DNA of 40,578 bases from positions 1 to 40,578 of the forward strand of contig DATEDC010000063.1 in the NCBI GenBank assembly GCA_035286585.1. Direction: 5' to 3'. The notes beneath the pieces were generated by a model, which was given only the letters and a program-made list of their open reading frames with translations, was not told the origin of the DNA and searched no databases. The position numbers and the translations under genes are program-made. Positions 32,028 to 40,488 of this stretch are shown here, one piece after another; the first letter of the stretch is position 1, and each line of letters starts with the position of its first letter. This DNA comes from DSOS01 sp035286585. Its GTDB lineage: Bacteria > Chloroflexota > Anaerolineae > Anaerolineales > UBA4823.

Positions 32028-34109
32028 ATGGGCACTTCTCCCCGCCAATCTCCAGAAGAGAAAACCCACCGCACGGGTAGAATCAGGCGGTTGTTATTAT
32101 TTTCATTTCTCAGCCTGCTGATCCTGCTTCTCAACCTGCAATTCGATGGACGCTTGAATTCCGCCTGGTCGTTATCCCAGGTTGAACCCGGTATGGTGAA
32201 TGCTTACCCCAGAGTACCCCCCGCCTCTCAAAGCCAGATTATGGCCTCCACCCTCAGCGTGACAGCCGCGGCGCTGGATCTGGCGACCAGCTCTGCCGCT
32301 ATCCCTGTGACCAGTCCGACAGAGACGCCCTCCCCTACGGTAACAGCTCCTCCCAGCCAGGCGCAGCCGGTAACTATTGAAATCGATACACCCTTCAAAT
32401 CCGGCACGATTTTCCTCTCGCTTCTCGAAGCCAACGGGCGGCACCTGTTCGCCTATAACCCGCAAACTCTGCCCTTCACCCGCCTGACCGATGGAAATTG
32501 GGAGGATATCACCCCATCCGCCAACCCGGATGGCACTCGCCTGGCTTTCTCTTCCAACCGGGATGGGCAGTGGGACATCTATATCCTTGATTTGCGCACC
32601 GGCTCAGTCCAGCGGATCACCGCCACGCCCGAATACGATGCCCACCCCTCCTGGTCTCCCGATAGCCAGTGGCTGGTTTATGAGACTTACAAGTACACCG
32701 AGGTCGCACCCGATTTACAAGCCGATCGTGACGGGCAAGCGCGCCCCGAGAGCGGCAGCGCTGCAGCCACCCAGCAAAACCTGGAAATCTTCGTCCTCCA
32801 GATCGACACGCCCAGCGAGCCTATCCGCCTGACCAGCCACCCTGCGGCTGATTTCGCCCCGGTATGGTCGCCGGCTGGTCGGCAAATCGCCTTTGTTTCC
32901 AACCGCAGCGGAGAACATGAAATCTGGATCGCGGACCTGGATCGAATCGATGACCGCTTTTTGAATATCAGCCGCAACCCGGCTTCGGCAGATAAATACC
33001 CCTCCTGGTCAGCGGACGGGAATATGCTGGCTTGGTCTGCCTCCCAGGCTGGATATCAAAGCATCTTTTTCAAGCGTCTGGATGAACCCGGAGCTCAATC
33101 CCATATGCTGGGCGCGGGTGATCGCCCGGTGTGGAGCCCCGTGAACGGCGCTCTGATCGCAACCCTCTCTACCCCGAACCGCGCCTTTCTCACCGGTTAT
33201 ATCCCCAACAGTCCTGGTATGGCCCTGCCCTCGATTTCATTACCCGGTATACCGGAGGGGATTGCCTGGGGATCAACCGAGCTGACATTTCCTCTCTCCA
33301 AGCCGCTGTGGTTGGCAGCCCAGTCGACCATCGAGCCAGCCTGGAAAACCGAGATCGCTCGGGGCGCTGGCGTCCCCGCTGGGCGGCAGCAAGTGGTCGA
33401 TTTGGAAGATACCGAAGCCCCCTACCCGCTGTTGAGCGATCTGGCGGATGAAACCTTTTATGCGTTGCGCTCCAGGTTGTCTGAGCGCATCGGTTGGGAT
33501 TACCTGGCAACCCTTGAAAACGCTTTTATCCCGCTCACCTCGCCGCTCTTCCCCGGATTGTTGAGCGACTGGCTGTACACAGGCCGGGCCATCGCCTTGA
33601 ACCCCGCTCCCATCAATGCCGGTTGGATGCTGGTAATTCGAGAGGACTTCGGTTCGGAGATCTACTGGCGCGTATATCTTAGAACGCGCTACCAGGACGG
33701 CTCACAGGGTAGACCGCTCCACGAGCTGCCCTGGAATCTCAATGCTCGCTACAGTGGAGACCCGCGCCATTACGAAGACGGCGGAGCGTTCTCCAGCACG
33801 ATACCCGGCGGATTCTGGGTCGATTTCACCGAACTGGCAGCCAGCTTCGGCTGGCAGCGACTGCCGGCGCTCGTCACCTGGCGTTCTGCGCTCCCCGCAG
33901 CGCGCTTCAATGAATATGCCTTCACCGAGGGGTTGGATTGGCAGAGCGCGATGGGCGAATTGTATCCCGCCGAGGCGTTACACACGCCCACGCCGGTGCT
34001 GCCTCCTACCCACACACCTACAGCCACTCGCTGGCCTACTCGCACGCCCACTCCCACGCGCACACCCTGGCCCAGCCGCATCCCCTCCCTCACGCCATCA
34101 AATCCATGA
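32028..34109 (+). CDS. Membrane-anchored TolB/WD40-like beta-propeller protein
   Basis: A 693-residue protein. Residues 18-40 form an N-terminal membrane anchor (basic stretch, then LLLFSFLSLLILLLNL). A Thr/Pro/Ser-rich stalk follows, then about five TolB/PD40 propeller repeats from residue 130 (PDGTRLAFSSNRDGQWDIY, SPAGRQIAFVSNRSGEHEIW, WSADGNMLAWSAS and others). A further domain of about 250 residues is unassigned (ETFYALRSRLSERIGWDYLATLENAF, YWRVYLRTRYQDGSQG). The last 45 residues are TPT-type low-complexity sequence, an extracellular linker type. The ATG at 32028 sits after a TACAAT box at 31999-32004; the frame is open 23 codons upstream, across that box. Its stop overlaps the next start. 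Confidence 0.82.
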   Translation: MGTSPRQSPEEKTHRTGRIRRLLLFSFLSLLILLLNLQFDGRLNSAWSLSQVEPGMVNAYPRVPPASQSQIMASTLSVTAAALDLATSSAAIPVTSPTETPSPTVTAPPSQAQPVTIEIDTPFKSGTIFLSLLEANGRHLFAYNPQTLPFTRLTDGNWEDITPSANPDGTRLAFSSNRDGQWDIYILDLRTGSVQRITATPEYDAHPSWSPDSQWLVYETYKYTEVAPDLQADRDGQARPESGSAAATQQNLEIFVLQIDTPSEPIRLTSHPAADFAPVWSPAGRQIAFVSNRSGEHEIWIADLDRIDDRFLNISRNPASADKYPSWSADGNMLAWSASQAGYQSIFFKRLDEPGAQSHMLGAGDRPVWSPVNGALIATLSTPNRAFLTGYIPNSPGMALPSISLPGIPEGIAWGSTELTFPLSKPLWLAAQSTIEPAWKTEIARGAGVPAGRQQVVDLEDTEAPYPLLSDLADETFYALRSRLSERIGWDYLATLENAFIPLTSPLFPGLLSDWLYTGRAIALNPAPINAGWMLVIREDFGSEIYWRVYLRTRYQDGSQGRPLHELPWNLNARYSGDPRHYEDGGAFSSTIPGGFWVDFTELAASFGWQRLPALVTWRSALPAARFNEYAFTEGLDWQSAMGELYPAEALHTPTPVLPPTHTPTATRWPTRTPTPTRTPWPSRIPSLTPSNP

Positions 34110-35296
34110 TCCTGCTTGCTTTCCGGTTGCGCAATCGCCCCGCTGTGTTGACCGGGATCGTCATTTTCAGTCTGATCCTGACTGGCAGCGGCTGTTTGCC
34201 GGTACCCTCGCGAGGATTAAAGAAAGAAACAGAAGAGCCTACCCCAAGGGCTATCGACCCAGCCAGCCATACCGCCGAACTTGATGCAGATGCACCCACT
34301 ACCCCCACGCCGGCTCTGGTTAAAGCCGACTTTATTCCCAATCCGCCAGCGATTATGCTGGCGAACGAACCCACACCTGTTGCAGATCCCCTGCGCTTCA
34401 GCTTCCCGACGCTTGCTCCCCCTGCGGTGTCGGCCTGGCGACCGCCGCTTTACCCAACTCCCTGGGTACCGACCCCGTTCGATCATTTTTATTTCTCCCG
34501 CCCGATCGCCGCCGATGAGGTCAACTGGCCCCTGGCAGATTACCGTTACGGCGGCGTTTTTTTCCCGAATGTTGTCCACACCGGCATCGATATCCCCGCG
34601 CCGCCCGGCACGCCTGTACTGGCAGCCGGTTCTGGAAGAGTGCATTTTGCCGGTTATGGATTGTACCGCGGCGTAGAAGATCCGAACGACCCCTATGGGC
34701 TGGCCGTAGTGATTAAACATGATTTCGGCTACCAGGACGAGACATTATTCACCGTGTACGGTCACATGAGTCAGATCGATGTCGTGGACGGGCAGCAGGT
34801 ACAGGCAGGCGATCAGATCGGATTGGTGGGCCAGACTGGGAAAGTGACCGGTCCCCACCTGCATTTTGAGGTGCGGTTGGGGCGTAATAATTTCTTCCGC
34901 AGCCGCAACCCGGAATTATGGCTGGCTCCACCGCAGGGCTGGGGAATCCTGGCGGCGCGCCTGATGAGCACCAGCGGTCAACCCCTGGAAGACCAACTTG
35001 TCACCGTGCGCGCCAAGGACGGCTCCCGGCGCTGGTCGGTGAAGAGCTACAGCCGCGGCACAGTTGTCAGCGACTTTTCTTATCAGGAAAATATGGTCCT
35101 GGGCGACCTGCCTGCCGGTATCTACGAGGTTTGGATTGCCTATGCAGGCATCCTACACAAATACGATGTAGAGATCAAGCCAGGTATGGTCACCTACTTC
35201 AGGTTTCGGGGCAGGAACGGCTTTACGACCGAGCTGCCTGCCGCTCCTGTGGCGGTGTTTATCCCGCCTGTAGAAATCCTCACCACCGCCCCTTGA
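34106..35296 (+). CDS. M23 family metallopeptidase, probable lipoprotein
   Basis: A 396-residue envelope protein. Residues 10-29 are hydrophobic and end in LTGSGC, so Cys30 may be lipidated, although the residue at -3 is not the usual Leu or Val. A Pro/Thr-rich linker runs to about 130. The LytM/M23 domain has HTGID (H158, D162), YGH (H220) and HLHFE (H251, H253), a complete set for zinc binding and catalysis. The last 125 residues look like a carboxypeptidase-regulatory or Ig-like beta domain (GDLPAGIYEVWIAYAG). It probably cleaves peptidoglycan peptides or another Gly-rich substrate outside the cell. The start overlaps the preceding stop (ATGA). Confidence 0.86.
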   Translation: MILLAFRLRNRPAVLTGIVIFSLILTGSGCLPVPSRGLKKETEEPTPRAIDPASHTAELDADAPTTPTPALVKADFIPNPPAIMLANEPTPVADPLRFSFPTLAPPAVSAWRPPLYPTPWVPTPFDHFYFSRPIAADEVNWPLADYRYGGVFFPNVVHTGIDIPAPPGTPVLAAGSGRVHFAGYGLYRGVEDPNDPYGLAVVIKHDFGYQDETLFTVYGHMSQIDVVDGQQVQAGDQIGLVGQTGKVTGPHLHFEVRLGRNNFFRSRNPELWLAPPQGWGILAARLMSTSGQPLEDQLVTVRAKDGSRRWSVKSYSRGTVVSDFSYQENMVLGDLPAGIYEVWIAYAGILHKYDVEIKPGMVTYFRFRGRNGFTTELPAAPVAVFIPPVEILTTAP

Positions 35297-35320
35297 CAAA
35301 CCGAACATCTGTGCTAAACT
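35293..35320 (+). promoter_or_regulatory. recA promoter with candidate SOS (LexA) box
   Basis: TTGACA (35293-35298), 16-base spacer, TAAACT (35315-35320). The spacer holds CGAAC-ATCT-GTGC (35302-35314), one base off the Gram-positive/Chloroflexota-like GAAC-N4-GTTC operator. A second, extended -10 (TG-G-TAGAAT, 35360-35368) lies nearer the gene. Confidence 0.55.
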
Positions 35321-35394
35321 TACTTCACAATGCCTGCCCGAAGTGTCGCCTCGTGGGTGTGGTAGAATGCCAGCAATTACTCAGGAGTTAAATC

Positions 35395-36474
35395 ATGATG
35401 GCCCGAAAAAACATTCTTAACAACGATGCTGACGATTCAAAACAAATCGCCCTGGAAAAAGCCTTGGGGGATATCACCAAGCGCTATGGTGATGGCGCGA
35501 TCATGCGCCTGGGTGAAGCTCACCAGTTAATGGTGGATGTGATTCCGACAGGTTCGCTTTCATTGGACATCGCTCTGGGCGTGGGCGGCATCCCGCGCGG
35601 GCGAATCACCGAGATCTACGGCCCCGAATCATCCGGTAAAACCACCATCTGCCAGCATATTGTCGCCGAAGCCCAAAAATTAGGCGGCACCTGCGCATTT
35701 ATCGACATGGAGCACGCCCTGGATCCAGTCTACGCTGAACGATGCGGCGTAAATGTGGATAGCTTGCTGATCTCCCAGCCAGACATGGGCGAACAGGCGC
35801 TCGAAATTACCGAGACCCTGGTCCGCTCCGGGGCGATTGACGTCATCGTGATTGACTCTGTAGCTGCTCTTGTCCCAAGAGCCGAGATCGAAGGCGATAT
35901 GGGCGATTCTCCTATGGGGATGCAGGCCCGCTTGATGTCTCAGGCTTTGCGCAAGCTGTCTGGGGCGATCAAGCAGACCAACACCGCGGTGGTCTTTACC
36001 AACCAACTGCGCCAGAAAATCGGGGTGGTGTTTGGCAATCCGGAAACAACCACTGGAGGCATGGCTTTGAAATTCTACGCCTCGGTGCGCCTGGATGTCC
36101 GCCGCATTCAATCGATCAAACTGGGCGCTGAGATCATTGGCAACCGCACCCGGGTGCGCGTGGTGAAAAATAAGGTTGCCGCGCCGTTCCGCACGGCGGA
36201 ATTCGATATCATGTACAACGAAGGCATATCCAGGGTGGGTGACTTGCTCGATCTGGCTGCCGAGTTGGAGATCCTGACCAAGCGCGGCTCATTCTACAAT
36301 TATGGTGAACTACGCCTCGGGCAGGGTCGCGAGAACTCCAAAGAATTCCTGCGTCAAAATACTGAGCTGGCGCGTGAGATCGAGCTGGCGATTCGCGAGC
36401 AGGCTTTGAGTGGCAACGTGGCAGTAAATTTCGGCGAGGGTGAGGAAGCCGGCCTGGATGATGGCGACATGTAA
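35395..36474 (+). CDS. recA: Recombinase RecA
   Basis: A 359-residue RecA for strand exchange and SOS induction. Walker A is GPESSGKTT near residue 82. Also seen are FIDMEHALDPVYA, DVIVIDSVAALVPRAEIEGDMGD and the L2 region FTNQLRQKIGVVFGNPETTTGG. The end is acidic, as usual. Two consecutive ATGs (35395, 35398) follow AGGAG. The gene after it is a lipoprotein and not recX. dprA, whose product loads RecA, lies about 11 kb away on the other strand. Confidence 0.98.
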   Translation: MMARKNILNNDADDSKQIALEKALGDITKRYGDGAIMRLGEAHQLMVDVIPTGSLSLDIALGVGGIPRGRITEIYGPESSGKTTICQHIVAEAQKLGGTCAFIDMEHALDPVYAERCGVNVDSLLISQPDMGEQALEITETLVRSGAIDVIVIDSVAALVPRAEIEGDMGDSPMGMQARLMSQALRKLSGAIKQTNTAVVFTNQLRQKIGVVFGNPETTTGGMALKFYASVRLDVRRIQSIKLGAEIIGNRTRVRVVKNKVAAPFRTAEFDIMYNEGISRVGDLLDLAAELEILTKRGSFYNYGELRLGQGRENSKEFLRQNTELAREIELAIREQALSGNVAVNFGEGEEAGLDDGDM

Positions 36475-36486
36475 GGAGACTTGCGG

Positions 36487-37053
36487 GTGAGGACCGGCGG
36501 TGCATGGACTGGAACCTGGTTATTTGCTTTCATCTTTTTCGTGGCTGCTTGCAGCGGGTCAGTTGATCGGCTTTTCCCACCCGAACAACCCGCAGAAATT
36601 TATCGGCCGCCCGCCTTAGCCGCCAGCAGCACGCCGGCACAGTCATCTCCCGAGGCTGCGCTGAGCACTCCCACCAGGGTAATAGAGGTCCAACCAACTC
36701 TCGCATGCGTCAATAATCTGCTCTTCTCGGAAGATCTGACTATTCCGGATGGCACCATTGTCTCACCCGGGAGCGCAATTGATAAACGCTGGAGTGTAGA
36801 AAATAACGGTAACTGCAATTGGGATGAGGGCTTCCGTCTGAAACTGGTCGCTGGCTCTGAAATGGGTGCCCAGGTCCAGCAAGCCCTTTATCCGGCGCGC
36901 AGTGGAACCCAGGCCACCATCCGAATTTTATTTACCGCCCCGCAAGAACCGGACACCTATCGAAGCGCCTGGCAGGCGTTCTCACCTGAGGACGAGCCCT
37001 TCGGAGATCCTATTTTTATCGAAATTGTGGTTAAGGCACCCGCAAGTGATTAA
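36487..37053 (+). CDS. Lipoprotein with NBR1-like Ig domain
   Basis: A 188-residue secreted lipoprotein. The signal peptide ends in VAAC, a good lipobox (Cys22). A Pro/Ser/Thr linker of about 45 residues follows, then a beta-sandwich of about 100 residues with WSVENNGNCNWDEGFRL and a later YRSAWQAFSPEDEPFGDPIFIEI, the pattern of NBR1-type Ig-like domains. I start at GTG 36487, seven bases after AAGGAG; a TTG two codons earlier is too close to that site. It lies 12 bases after recA and may be co-transcribed. The function is unknown, presumably extracellular binding. Confidence 0.84.
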   Translation: MRTGGAWTGTWLFAFIFFVAACSGSVDRLFPPEQPAEIYRPPALAASSTPAQSSPEAALSTPTRVIEVQPTLACVNNLLFSEDLTIPDGTIVSPGSAIDKRWSVENNGNCNWDEGFRLKLVAGSEMGAQVQQALYPARSGTQATIRILFTAPQEPDTYRSAWQAFSPEDEPFGDPIFIEIVVKAPASD

Positions 37054-37064
37054 CCTTCCGGATC

Positions 37065-38324
37065 TTAAGTTCCTTCTTCCCACGAATTCAAATACTTGAC
37101 CTGCTCGTCAGTCAACACATCGAGAACAATATTCATCGCATCTAATTTCAGCCTGGCGATTTCGCGGTCGATGTCCTCTGGGACGGCGTAGACTTTTCGC
37201 TCCAGCTTATCTGCATTTTTGACCATGTACTCCGCCGCCAAGGCCTGGTTGGCAAACGACATATCCATGACGCTTGCCGGGTGGCCTTCAGCAGCCGCCA
37301 GGTTTATCAGCCGTCCTTCGCCCAGCAAGTGCAGCCTGCGTCCATCCAAAAGTTCATACTGCTCCACGAACGGGCGCACCAATCGCTTCGCGGTCGACAT
37401 TTCTTCCAGGGCAGGGATATTGATCTCGACATTGAAATGTCCGGAGTTCGCCAGAATTGCCCCATCTTTCATCACCTCGAAGTGATGGCGGTCGAGCACA
37501 TCGATATCGCCGGTAACCGTGCAAAAGATATCACCAATCTTAGCCGCCTCATTCATAGACATCACCCGATAGCCATCCATGACCGCCTCCAAAGCCGGCA
37601 GGGGATCCACCTCAGTGATTACTACATTGGCGCCCATACCCCTCGCCCGCATCGCCAGCCCACGACCGCACCAACCGTAGCCCGCAACCACAAGCGTTTT
37701 CCCTGCCAGCAAGATGTTCGTCGCCCGGATGATGCCATCTACAGTAGATTGGCCGGTGCCGTAGCGATTATCGAATAAATGCTTGGTCATGGCGTCGTTG
37801 ACGGCGATAACCGGGAATGCCAGCATCCCATCCGCTGCCATGGCGCGCAGGCGAATGACGCCGGTCGTAGTTTCCTCGGTGCCGCCAATCATATTATTCA
37901 GCAGTTCACGGCGGTCTTTGTGCAATGTGCCGACAAGGTCGGCGCCGTCATCCATTGTCACGTGGGGCTGGTGATCCAGGGCAGCATGGATATGCCGGTA
38001 ATAGGTGACATTGTCCTCGCCCTTCCTGGCAAAGACAGGGATTTCAAAATGGGTGACCAATGAGGCCGCCACTTCATCCTGGGTGGAGAGCGGGTTGGAG
38101 GCCGTCAGAACCACGTCCGCACCGCCAGCTTGCAGCGTCTGCATCAGGTTGGCCGTCTCGGTGGTGACATGCAAACAGGCTGACAGGCGTATGCCTGCCA
38201 GCGGGCGTTCTTTAGCAAATCGCTCGCGAATCAGGCGCAAAACCGGCATCTCGCGCTCCGCCCATTCAATACGCCGCCGGCCGCCCTCCGCCAGCCCGGT
38301 ATCTTTCACATCATAATTTTCCAT
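37065..38324 (-). CDS. ahcY: Adenosylhomocysteinase (S-adenosylhomocysteine hydrolase), short type
   Basis: A 419-residue NAD-dependent hydrolase splitting S-adenosylhomocysteine into adenosine and homocysteine. Seen: CLHVTTETANL (H52, T54), TASNPLSTQDEVAA, the NAD loop VAGYGWCGRGLAMRARGMGA, and NSGHFNVEI. It lacks the insertion of the eukaryotic-type enzyme and ends YLNSWEEGT, as in Thermotoga and archaeal forms. ATG 38324 follows GGAG; a TTG four codons earlier would overlap that site. It is last in the mtnA-kinase-ahcY run and ends 11 bases from the convergent lipoprotein gene, with no terminator visible between them. Some archaeal relatives prefer S-inosylhomocysteine. Confidence 0.94.
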   Translation of the reverse strand: MENYDVKDTGLAEGGRRRIEWAEREMPVLRLIRERFAKERPLAGIRLSACLHVTTETANLMQTLQAGGADVVLTASNPLSTQDEVAASLVTHFEIPVFARKGEDNVTYYRHIHAALDHQPHVTMDDGADLVGTLHKDRRELLNNMIGGTEETTTGVIRLRAMAADGMLAFPVIAVNDAMTKHLFDNRYGTGQSTVDGIIRATNILLAGKTLVVAGYGWCGRGLAMRARGMGANVVITEVDPLPALEAVMDGYRVMSMNEAAKIGDIFCTVTGDIDVLDRHHFEVMKDGAILANSGHFNVEINIPALEEMSTAKRLVRPFVEQYELLDGRRLHLLGEGRLINLAAAEGHPASVMDMSFANQALAAEYMVKNADKLERKVYAVPEDIDREIARLKLDAMNIVLDVLTDEQVKYLNSWEEGT

Positions 38325-38392
38325 CTTTATCTCCAAAACATGAGTTTCGACCTTGCTGAAAATAACCCGGAAATGGGTTTGTGGCGCTCATC

Positions 38393-39361
38393 TTATGGGG
38401 GTAAATACAACAAACGATCCAGCTGGCTGCGATCATCAAAATGCCTGCGGAAGCGATCAATGAATTCCTTTGGGGTGTAGGAATGACCTTGTGGACCATG
38501 GTTTTCAAGACAATATGTGGCTGCCAGCACTCCGACCTGTCCGCATGTTTCCCAATCCATACCGAATCCATAGGCTTTGATAAAACCGCCCCTGAAAGCG
38601 TCCCCCACGCCGGTTGGATCGGCGATCTTTTCCGGCGGAACACAGGGGATATGGTAATCTACAGATCCGCAGGATACCAGGGCGCCCCGTTCCCCCAAAG
38701 TGACCACCAGAAATTTTACCCACCTGAGGATATCTGCTTTGCTCATCCCGGTGGCCTTCTGAATCAAAGCAAATTCATATTCATTGACAAACAACGCCTG
38801 AGCGCCTTCGATACCCTTGCGCAAATCGGGCATCTCCAGACGGACAATCTGCTGGCTGGGATCGTAGAAGTAGTTCAGCCCCAATTCCTGGCATTCCTCC
38901 ACGTAACGCTTCATCGCCTCGGGGTCGTTTGGCGATATGACGACCAGGTCGGGTAAATCGTCAGCCAGATTTTTTAATGACAGGCTGGCTGCGTATGCCA
39001 TCGCTCCAGGGTAAAAACTGGCAATTTGGGCGTTCGTCCGATCGGTGTTGGCAAAAAATGTGGCGGTGAACACTCCCGGTATCACCTGCGCCCAGGTGGT
39101 ATCCACCCCCGCGGTATTCAACCACTGGCGGTACTCTTCGAAGTCCTCCCCAACGGTGGCAAATAAGCGCGGTTTCTCACCCAGTATGGCGAGGGTGTAG
39201 GCGATGTTGGAAGCGTTACCGCCGCGCAGACGCACCATACTTTCCACATGGAATGACAGGCTGATGATGTCAAGTTTATCGGGCAGGATATGATCGCGAA
39301 ATTGACCTGGAAAATACATCAAGTAATCGTAAGCCACCGAGCCAGTCAAGACCACGTTCAT
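38393..39361 (-). CDS. PfkB-family kinase, probable adenosine kinase
   Basis: A 322-residue ribokinase-fold enzyme. The N-terminal VLTGSVAYDYLMYFPG and RLRGGNASNIAYTLAILG (the sugar-binding GGNA.N motif) and the C-terminal DPTGVGDAFRGGF (catalytic Asp254, anion hole) are intact. GVGDAFRGGF is characteristic of the bacterial adenosine kinase-like branch. Placed between mtnA and ahcY, it would phosphorylate the adenosine released by AhcY to AMP and pull that reversible reaction forward. ATG 39361 starts two bases after the mtnA stop; an ATG at 39370 overlaps that stop. A ribokinase or another nucleoside substrate is possible. Confidence 0.82.
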   Translation of the reverse strand: MNVVLTGSVAYDYLMYFPGQFRDHILPDKLDIISLSFHVESMVRLRGGNASNIAYTLAILGEKPRLFATVGEDFEEYRQWLNTAGVDTTWAQVIPGVFTATFFANTDRTNAQIASFYPGAMAYAASLSLKNLADDLPDLVVISPNDPEAMKRYVEECQELGLNYFYDPSQQIVRLEMPDLRKGIEGAQALFVNEYEFALIQKATGMSKADILRWVKFLVVTLGERGALVSCGSVDYHIPCVPPEKIADPTGVGDAFRGGFIKAYGFGMDWETCGQVGVLAATYCLENHGPQGHSYTPKEFIDRFRRHFDDRSQLDRLLYLPP

Positions 39362-39363
39362 CG

Positions 39364-40428
39364 TCACCATCCCCCTGCTTTAGCCCACCCTTCCACGGCT
39401 GGGCGTAATTTTAGTTCGTAAGGCGGTGTAATCAGTCCATTTTCGGTTACGATGCCGGTGATCAGGCGATGGGGTGTGACATCGAATGCGGGGTTGCGCG
39501 CCCTGGCGGTATCAGGCGCAACAGCCTGCCCATCAAACTGCAGGCCGAGCACCTCCCCAGGCTCGCGCTCCTCGATCGGGATCATGCCTCCATGCGCCAG
39601 ACTGAGGTCAATCGTGGAGGTAGGCAAGACGCAGTACACCGGCACGCGGTTGTCATTTGCAGCCAGCGCCAACATGTAAGTGCCTATTTTGTTGGCCACG
39701 TCGCCGTTGGCAGCCATGCGATCGCCGCCGAAGAAAACTTTCTGCACCTGCCCTAAGCGTAAATAATAACCCGCGGCGCTGTCGGTGATGATGTCATAGG
39801 GAATCTTGTACTGCTCAAGCTCCCAGGCGGTCAGCCGCGCCCCTTGCAGGCGAGGCCGGGTCTCATCGACGAGCACGTGCACTCGCTTTCCCTGGATGTG
39901 TGCCATGCGGATCGCCCCCAGGGCTGTCCCCCAATCTACCGCTGCCAGCGCGCCGGTATTGCAGTGGTGAATGATCGTATCCCCATCCTCGATCAGCTCG
40001 GCGCCAAAGAGAGCCATGCGCTGATTGATCTCCACATCTTCATCCGCAATCCTTTGGGCTTCCTTCAGCGCAGCCGCGCGGATAGCCTCCATGTCATCCT
40101 CAGCCCTTTCCGCCGCCTGCAGGACACGCTGCAAACCCCAACTCAGGTTGACTGCGGTCGGGCGGGCAGTCCTGAGCGTGGCGGCTGCTTCGTAGAGTTC
40201 CTGGAGCAAAGCGTTCTTACTCGTCGCCTCTGATCCCAGGGCAGCCAGCGCCAGTCCAAATGCAGCCGCGGCGCCAATAGCCGGCGCGCCGCGCACCACC
40301 ATGTGCTGTATCGCCTGGGCAACCTGCCGATATTCCCGGTAAGAAACCAATCGAAATTCCCCTGGAAGCAGGCGCTGGTCGATCATGCGCACGCACTTTT
40401 CCGCTTCATCCCATTCAACTGTTCTCAT
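39364..40428 (-). CDS. mtnA: S-methyl-5-thioribose-1-phosphate isomerase
   Basis: A 354-residue enzyme of the methionine salvage pathway, converting methylthioribose-1-phosphate to methylthioribulose-1-phosphate. Diagnostic features: VVRGAPAIGAAAA (44-56, phosphate binding), HHCNTGALA with catalytic Cys156, and FFGGDRMAANGDVANKIGTY with catalytic Asp236. These separate it from the related eIF2B subunits. I start at ATG 40428; TTG and GTG codons up to 40440 are in frame but overlap the leader hairpin's U tract. It is the first gene of a three-gene run, with an attenuator-like hairpin 11 bases upstream. Confidence 0.94.
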   Translation of the reverse strand: MRTVEWDEAEKCVRMIDQRLLPGEFRLVSYREYRQVAQAIQHMVVRGAPAIGAAAAFGLALAALGSEATSKNALLQELYEAAATLRTARPTAVNLSWGLQRVLQAAERAEDDMEAIRAAALKEAQRIADEDVEINQRMALFGAELIEDGDTIIHHCNTGALAAVDWGTALGAIRMAHIQGKRVHVLVDETRPRLQGARLTAWELEQYKIPYDIITDSAAGYYLRLGQVQKVFFGGDRMAANGDVANKIGTYMLALAANDNRVPVYCVLPTSTIDLSLAHGGMIPIEEREPGEVLGLQFDGQAVAPDTARARNPAFDVTPHRLITGIVTENGLITPPYELKLRPAVEGWAKAGGW

Positions 40429-40438
40429 TTTCCACACC

Positions 40439-40464
40439 AAAAGACGCCCTCTCCGGAGAGCGTC
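40439..40464 (-). terminator. Intrinsic-terminator hairpin in the mtnA leader
   Basis: A 9-base-pair stem with one G-U pair (40464-40456 with 40451-40443, loop CGGA), followed on the minus strand by TTTT (40442-40439). It lies downstream of the promoter at 40489-40517 and only 10 bases before the mtnA ATG, so it can act as an attenuator. An upstream AGAG in the leader could pair with CTCT in the stem as an alternative fold. Confidence 0.7.
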
Positions 40465-40488
40465 GTAGCCCTACTCTAAAGCCCAGTG

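Noticed and set aside
33985..34100. Short tandem-like repeats resembling a repeat array
   Set aside because: The repetition follows codons for Thr and Pro in frame with the propeller gene; there are no equal spacers or long identical units.
33938..34105. A His-rich N-terminal extension in frame with the M23 peptidase
   Set aside because: It is the out-of-frame reading of the Thr/Pro repeat tail of the preceding propeller gene. The signal-like N-terminus begins at the ATG at 34106, which overlaps that gene's stop.
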